Notes under the pieces: model-generated
Told to the model about the DNA's origin: nothing
What the model saw: only the letters and a program-made list of their open reading frames with translations
Database searches by the model: none
Translations under genes and position numbers: made by a program
From: Acidimicrobiia bacterium
GTDB lineage: Bacteria > Actinomycetota > Acidimicrobiia > Acidimicrobiales > Bin134
NCBI GenBank assembly: GCA_022825005.1
Contig: JAJDYU010000085.1
Coordinates: forward strand, 1 to 64,000
DNA: 64,000 nucleotides
Direction: 5' to 3'
Shown here: piece after piece, positions 60,101-64,000 of the stretch
Position numbering within the stretch: position 1 is the first letter of the stretch
How the letters are laid out: each line of letters opens with the position of its first letter

Positions 60101-63100
60101 ATGAGGAACTGGCCGCAGCTTCCCGGTCTGCCACACCCCCAGGGGCTTTATGACCCCCGAAACGAGCACGACGGTTGCGGGGTGGGCTTTCTGGTGGACC
60201 TGAAGGGCCGGCCGCGGCACGAGATCGTGTCGGTGGGCTACGGGGCGCTGTGCAACCTCCAGCACCGAGGGGCGCTGGGCGCGGAGGTGAACACCGGCGA
60301 CGGCGCGGGTTTGCTGATCCAGATTCCCGACGACTTCTACCGCCAAGTGTGCGACTTCGACCTGCCAGCGGCGGGGCAGTACGCCACCGGCATTGGCTTT
60401 CTGCCCGACACCCCCGAAGCCGCCGCCCATGCCCGAGAGGCCATGGACGCCATCGCTGTCGAGGAGGGGCTGACTCCCTTGGGGTGGCGAGAGGTGCCTA
60501 CCTGTCCTGACGAGCTTGGAGCCCAGGCGCTGGCCACCATGCCCTCGTTCTGGCAGCCGTTCTACTCCGGCGGCGGCCTCGATTCCGACGCGCTCTTGCG
60601 GCGGGCCTACATCGTGCGTACCCGGATTCGCAACGAGGTCACCTATGAGACCGATGATCAGGCCGACGCCGGCGCGCTGGGATCCAAGACCCGCAAGCTG
60701 ACCTACGGCTACTTTGCCAGCCTCTCCAACCGGACCATCGTGTACAAGGGCATGCTCACCACCCCTCAGCTCGGAGAGTTCTACGCCGATCTGAGCGACA
60801 CCCGGGTGACCAGTGCCCTGGCCATGATCCATTCCCGGTTCTCCACCAACACATTCCCGTCCTGGCCGCTGGCCCACCCGTACCGCTTCATCTCCCACAA
60901 CGGTGAGATCAACACCGTGCAGGGCAACCGGAACTGGATGCGGACCCGGGAGGCGCTGTTGAGCTCACCCCACCTCCCTGGCGACTTGGAGCGGCTGTTC
61001 CCGGTGTGCGCCGAGGGGGTGAGCGACACCGCCAGCTTCGACCAGGTGTTGGAGCTGCTGTACATGGGTGGTTATTCACTGCCCCAGGCAGTGTTGATGA
61101 TGATCCCCGAACCGTGGGAGAACCACGAGTCGATGGCGCCAGAGCTGCGGGCTTTCTACCGCTACTACGCCTCGCTGATGGAGCCGTGGGACGGTCCCGC
61201 CGACATCGTGTTCAGCGATGGCACCTTGATCGGCGCAGTGCTCGACCGCAACGGCCTGCGCCCCTCCCGCTATTGGGTGACCGACGACGACCTGGTGATC
61301 ATGGCATCGGAGGTGGGGGTGATGGACGTCGACCCGGCGGCCATCGTGGAGAAGGGCCGCTTGCAGCCCGGCCGCATGTTCTTAATCGACACCTCGGAGG
61401 GCCGCATCGTGCGGGATGCCGAGATCAAAGAGAAGATGGCTTCAGCCCATCCTTACGGGCAGTGGCTGAACGAAAACCAAGTGGACCTCGACGACTTGGC
61501 CGAACGGCCGCTGCCCGAGCCCGATGACACCCCCCTGTTGGTCCGCCAGCAGATGTTCGGCTACACCCACGAAGAGCTCAAGATTCTCCTAGCCCCTATG
61601 GCCCGGGACGGCAAAGAAGCCCTCGGTTCCATGGGAACCGATACCCCGGTGGCCGTTTTGTCCAATCGGTCTCGGCTCCTTTACGACTACTTCCAACAGC
61701 TGTTCGCTCAGGTGACCAACCCACCGCTGGACGCCATCCGGGAGGAGATCATCACCGCCACCTGCGGATGGCTCGGCCCCGAGGGCAATTTGCTCGATCC
61801 CCAGCCCGAGTCATGCCGCCAGATCTTCACCCCCCACCCGGTGATCACCGACCAGCAATTGGCCAACCTGGTGGAGGTGGACGGGCCCGGAGGCCACAGC
61901 CACTGGTCCACTGAGGTGGTTCCCTGCCTTTACGCGGTGGGCGACGGCGGGCCAGGGCTCAGAATTGCCATCCAGCGCATCCGGGAGCAGGTCAGCCGGG
62001 CTATCGAGGCGGGCAAGAACATAATCGTGCTGTCGGATCGGGGGGCCGGCCCCGATTCGGCCCCGATTCCCTCGCTGCTGGCCACCGCGGCGGTACACCA
62101 CCACCTCATTAGAGAAAAGACCCGGACCCGGGTGGGCTTGGTGGTGGAGACCGGTGACGCCCGGGAGGTGCATCACATCTGTCTGCTGCTGGCCTACGGG
62201 GCCACCTCCATTAACCCGTATCTGGCGTTCGAGACCATCGACCAGATGATCGACGAGGGGCTGTGCGGTTTTTCGCCCAACGACGACAGGGATCTGGCCC
62301 ATCGCAACTACATCAAGGCCTGTGACAAGGGCGTGCTCAAGGTCATGTCCAAGATGGGCATCTCTACGGTGAAGTCCTATGTGGGGGCCCAGATATTCGA
62401 GGCCATCGGGCTGGGGCACCCCATCATCCAGGAGTGCTTCACCGGCACGGTCAGCCGTCTGGGCGGCATTGGGTTCCCGCAGCTCGCTGAAGAGGTGCGA
62501 TTTCGCCATCGAATCGCCTACCCCGAGAACCCCGACGAGCGGGCCCACCGCACCCTGGAAGGGGGAGGGGAATACCAGTGGCGCCGGGAGGGCGAATACC
62601 ACCTGTTCAACCCCGAAACGGTGTTCAAGCTCCAGCACGCCACCCGAGAGGGGCGCTACGACATATTCAAGCAGTACACCGAGAAGGTGGACGCCCAGTC
62701 GGAGCGCCTGGCCACCCTGCGGGGGCTGTTTCGATTTCGCAGCGGCCAGCGAGAGCCGATTCCGATCGAGGATGTGGAGCCGGTGTCCAGCATCGTCACC
62801 CGGTTTTCCACCGGGGCGATGTCGTATGGGTCGATCTCGGCCGAAGCCCATGAGACTTTGGCCATTGCCATGAACCGCATAGGCGGCAAGTCGAACACCG
62901 GCGAAGGAGGCGAGGATCCCGCCCGCTATGTGCCCGACCCCAATGGCGACCTGCGCCGCTCAGCTATCAAGCAGGCTGCTTCCGGCCGTTTCGGGGTGAC
63001 CAGCGAGTACCTGGTGAACAGCGACGACATCCAGATCAAGATGGCCCAGGGGGCCAAGCCGGGCGAGGGCGGCCAGCTTCCCGGTCACAAGGTCTGGCCA

Positions 63101-64000
63101 TGGATTGCCGAGGTTCGCTATTCCACTCCCGGTGTCGGCCTCATCTCCCCACCGCCCCACCACGACATCTACTCCATCGAGGATCTGGCCCAGTTGATCC
63201 ACGACCTCAAGAACGCCAACCCTGAAGCCCGCATCCACGTGAAGCTGGTTTCGGAATTGGGCGTGGGCACGGTGGCCGCCGGCGTGTCCAAGGCCCACGC
63301 CGACGTCGTTCTCATCTCAGGTCACGATGGGGGCACTGGGGCCTCGCCGCTGACCTCCATCAAGCACGCCGGCACTCCCTGGGAGCTTGGCTTGGCCGAG
63401 ACCCAGCAGACCTTGTTGTTGAACCGGCTGCGGGACCGGATTGTGGTGCAGACCGACGGCCAACTCAAGACGGGCCGGGACGTGATGATCGCCGCTCTGC
63501 TGGGGGCCGAGGAGTTCGGCTTCGCCACCGCCCCGCTAGTGGTAATGGGATGCGTGATGATGCGGGTGTGCCACCTGGACACCTGCCCGGTTGGAGTGGC
63601 CACCCAGGATCCCGAGCTGCGCAAGAAGTTCACCGGCGAGCCCGAATTCGTCATCAACTTCATGGAGTACATCGCCGAGGAGGTGCGCGAGCTGTTGGCC
63701 ATGCTGGGGTTCCGCACGTTGGCCGAGGCCATAGGGCACGTGGAGTGCCTGGACGTGAGCGACGCGGTGGACCACTGGAAGGCGTCGGGACTCGATCTGT
63801 CTCCCATCTTGTACGCCCCCGAGATCGACCCGGACGCCAGTCGGCACTGCACCCAGCCTCAGGACCACGGTCTGGACCGGGCGCTCGACCAGCAGCTCAT
63901 TTTGATGGCCGAGGCCGCCTTGGAAGACGGTCTCCCGGTGGAGATTGATCTCCCCATCGGCAACGTGAACCGAACAGTGGGCACCATGCTGGGCCATCAG
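60101..64000 (+). CDS. gltB: Glutamate synthase large subunit, N-terminal 1300 residues (runs off the window)
   Basis: The gene starts at ATG 60101 and is cut by the right edge after 1300 codons of about 1500. Residue 26 in [10 protein letters not shown] is the class II amidotransferase nucleophile; a short propeptide precedes it, as in other GltB proteins. [19 protein letters not shown], the central domain, and the FMN/[3Fe-4S] domain with [19 protein letters not shown] (about residue 1156) follow in order. The enzyme makes two glutamates from glutamine and 2-oxoglutarate; in most bacteria it works with GltD, which should lie downstream. The 183-nt gap before the start holds no feature I can support. 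Confidence 0.97.
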   Translation, partial: MRNWPQLPGLPHPQGLYDPRNEHDGCGVGFLVDLKGRPRHEIVSVGYGALCNLQHRGALGAEVNTGDGAGLLIQIPDDFYRQVCDFDLPAAGQYATGIGFLPDTPEAAAHAREAMDAIAVEEGLTPLGWREVPTCPDELGAQALATMPSFWQPFYSGGGLDSDALLRRAYIVRTRIRNEVTYETDDQADAGALGSKTRKLTYGYFASLSNRTIVYKGMLTTPQLGEFYADLSDTRVTSALAMIHSRFSTNTFPSWPLAHPYRFISHNGEINTVQGNRNWMRTREALLSSPHLPGDLERLFPVCAEGVSDTASFDQVLELLYMGGYSLPQAVLMMIPEPWENHESMAPELRAFYRYYASLMEPWDGPADIVFSDGTLIGAVLDRNGLRPSRYWVTDDDLVIMASEVGVMDVDPAAIVEKGRLQPGRMFLIDTSEGRIVRDAEIKEKMASAHPYGQWLNENQVDLDDLAERPLPEPDDTPLLVRQQMFGYTHEELKILLAPMARDGKEALGSMGTDTPVAVLSNRSRLLYDYFQQLFAQVTNPPLDAIREEIITATCGWLGPEGNLLDPQPESCRQIFTPHPVITDQQLANLVEVDGPGGHSHWSTEVVPCLYAVGDGGPGLRIAIQRIREQVSRAIEAGKNIIVLSDRGAGPDSAPIPSLLATAAVHHHLIREKTRTRVGLVVETGDAREVHHICLLLAYGATSINPYLAFETIDQMIDEGLCGFSPNDDRDLAHRNYIKACDKGVLKVMSKMGISTVKSYVGAQIFEAIGLGHPIIQECFTGTVSRLGGIGFPQLAEEVRFRHRIAYPENPDERAHRTLEGGGEYQWRREGEYHLFNPETVFKLQHATREGRYDIFKQYTEKVDAQSERLATLRGLFRFRSGQREPIPIEDVEPVSSIVTRFSTGAMSYGSISAEAHETLAIAMNRIGGKSNTGEGGEDPARYVPDPNGDLRRSAIKQAASGRFGVTSEYLVNSDDIQIKMAQGAKPGEGGQLPGHKVWPWIAEVRYSTPGVGLISPPPHHDIYSIEDLAQLIHDLKNANPEARIHVKLVSELGVGTVAAGVSKAHADVVLISGHDGGTGASPLTSIKHAGTPWELGLAETQQTLLLNRLRDRIVVQTDGQLKTGRDVMIAALLGAEEFGFATAPLVVMGCVMMRVCHLDTCPVGVATQDPELRKKFTGEPEFVINFMEYIAEEVRELLAMLGFRTLAEAIGHVECLDVSDAVDHWKASGLDLSPILYAPEIDPDASRHCTQPQDHGLDRALDQQLILMAEAALEDGLPVEIDLPIGNVNRTVGTMLGHQ

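Overview
The window is a gene-dense, high-GC chromosomal stretch, probably from an uncultured actinobacterium. The class Acidimicrobiia is my best guess. The pointers are the mix of F420-type luciferase-like oxidoreductase, DUF222/HNH nuclease, DUF2510 protein, GrdB-family protein, several amidohydrolase-2 enzymes and MaoC/thiolase/acyl-CoA genes, plus frequent GTG starts and 1-4 base gene overlaps. This taxonomic call is an inference from gene content; no rRNA or tRNA gene was found.

Layout. 1-5466: catabolic and C1 enzymes on the minus strand (FAD oxidoreductase fragment, LLM oxidoreductase, VOC protein, thiolase, FolD) and an HNH nuclease. 5693-7986: a small accessory patch with a membrane protein, a CBS protein, an HTH antitoxin-like gene followed by a broken PIN toxin, and a second candidate PIN-like pair. 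8046-14314: a formate operon on the minus strand, fhs > fdhA > NuoE/NuoF fusion > Fe-S protein. 14452-17338: xylose isomerase and xylulokinase. 17364-18521: a GrdB-family protein. 18526-25806: two amidohydrolases around an ECF sigma factor, its putative membrane anti-sigma partner and a paralogous lipoprotein, then an orphan EF-Tu-domain-2-like protein. 25841-29483: a lower-GC accessory island with a RelE/Phd pair, two RecB-like Fe-S proteins and a NucS-like nuclease. 29565-32130: an ABC-2 exporter. 32272-51450: a long run of catabolic enzymes. 51491-58689: pyrophosphatase, 5-formyl-THF cyclo-ligase, TrkA and two TrkH subunits. 58673-64000: M18 aminopeptidase and the start of gltB.

The most striking content is selenocysteine use. 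Two genes are interrupted by an in-frame TGA exactly where a catalytic or redox Sec is expected: the catalytic formate dehydrogenase subunit (TGA at 12300-12302) and the GrdB-family protein (TGA at 17817-17819, giving a UxxC motif). Each TGA is followed after 11-12 nt by a hairpin with a 6-bp stem and a 5-nt loop of the form NGUNU, as in bacterial SECIS elements. Without recoding, both would be annotated as pairs of truncated genes.

The formate dehydrogenase is also split in an unusual way. The [2Fe-2S]/[4Fe-4S] wire and even the pterin-proximal [4Fe-4S] motif sit in a separate downstream gene, while the catalytic Mo-pterin part is encoded first. With Fhs, FolD and 5-formyl-THF cyclo-ligase in the same window, the organism can interconvert formate, CO2/NADH and folate-bound C1 units.

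Other candidates for undescribed biology are the ECF sigma/beta-propeller-like signalling module, the helicase-free pair of RecB-like Fe-S proteins next to a NucS/PUA-like nuclease, and a pair of TrkH subunits whose selectivity-filter residues differ (SGGG versus GGGG) beside a pyrophosphatase of the K+-dependent type.
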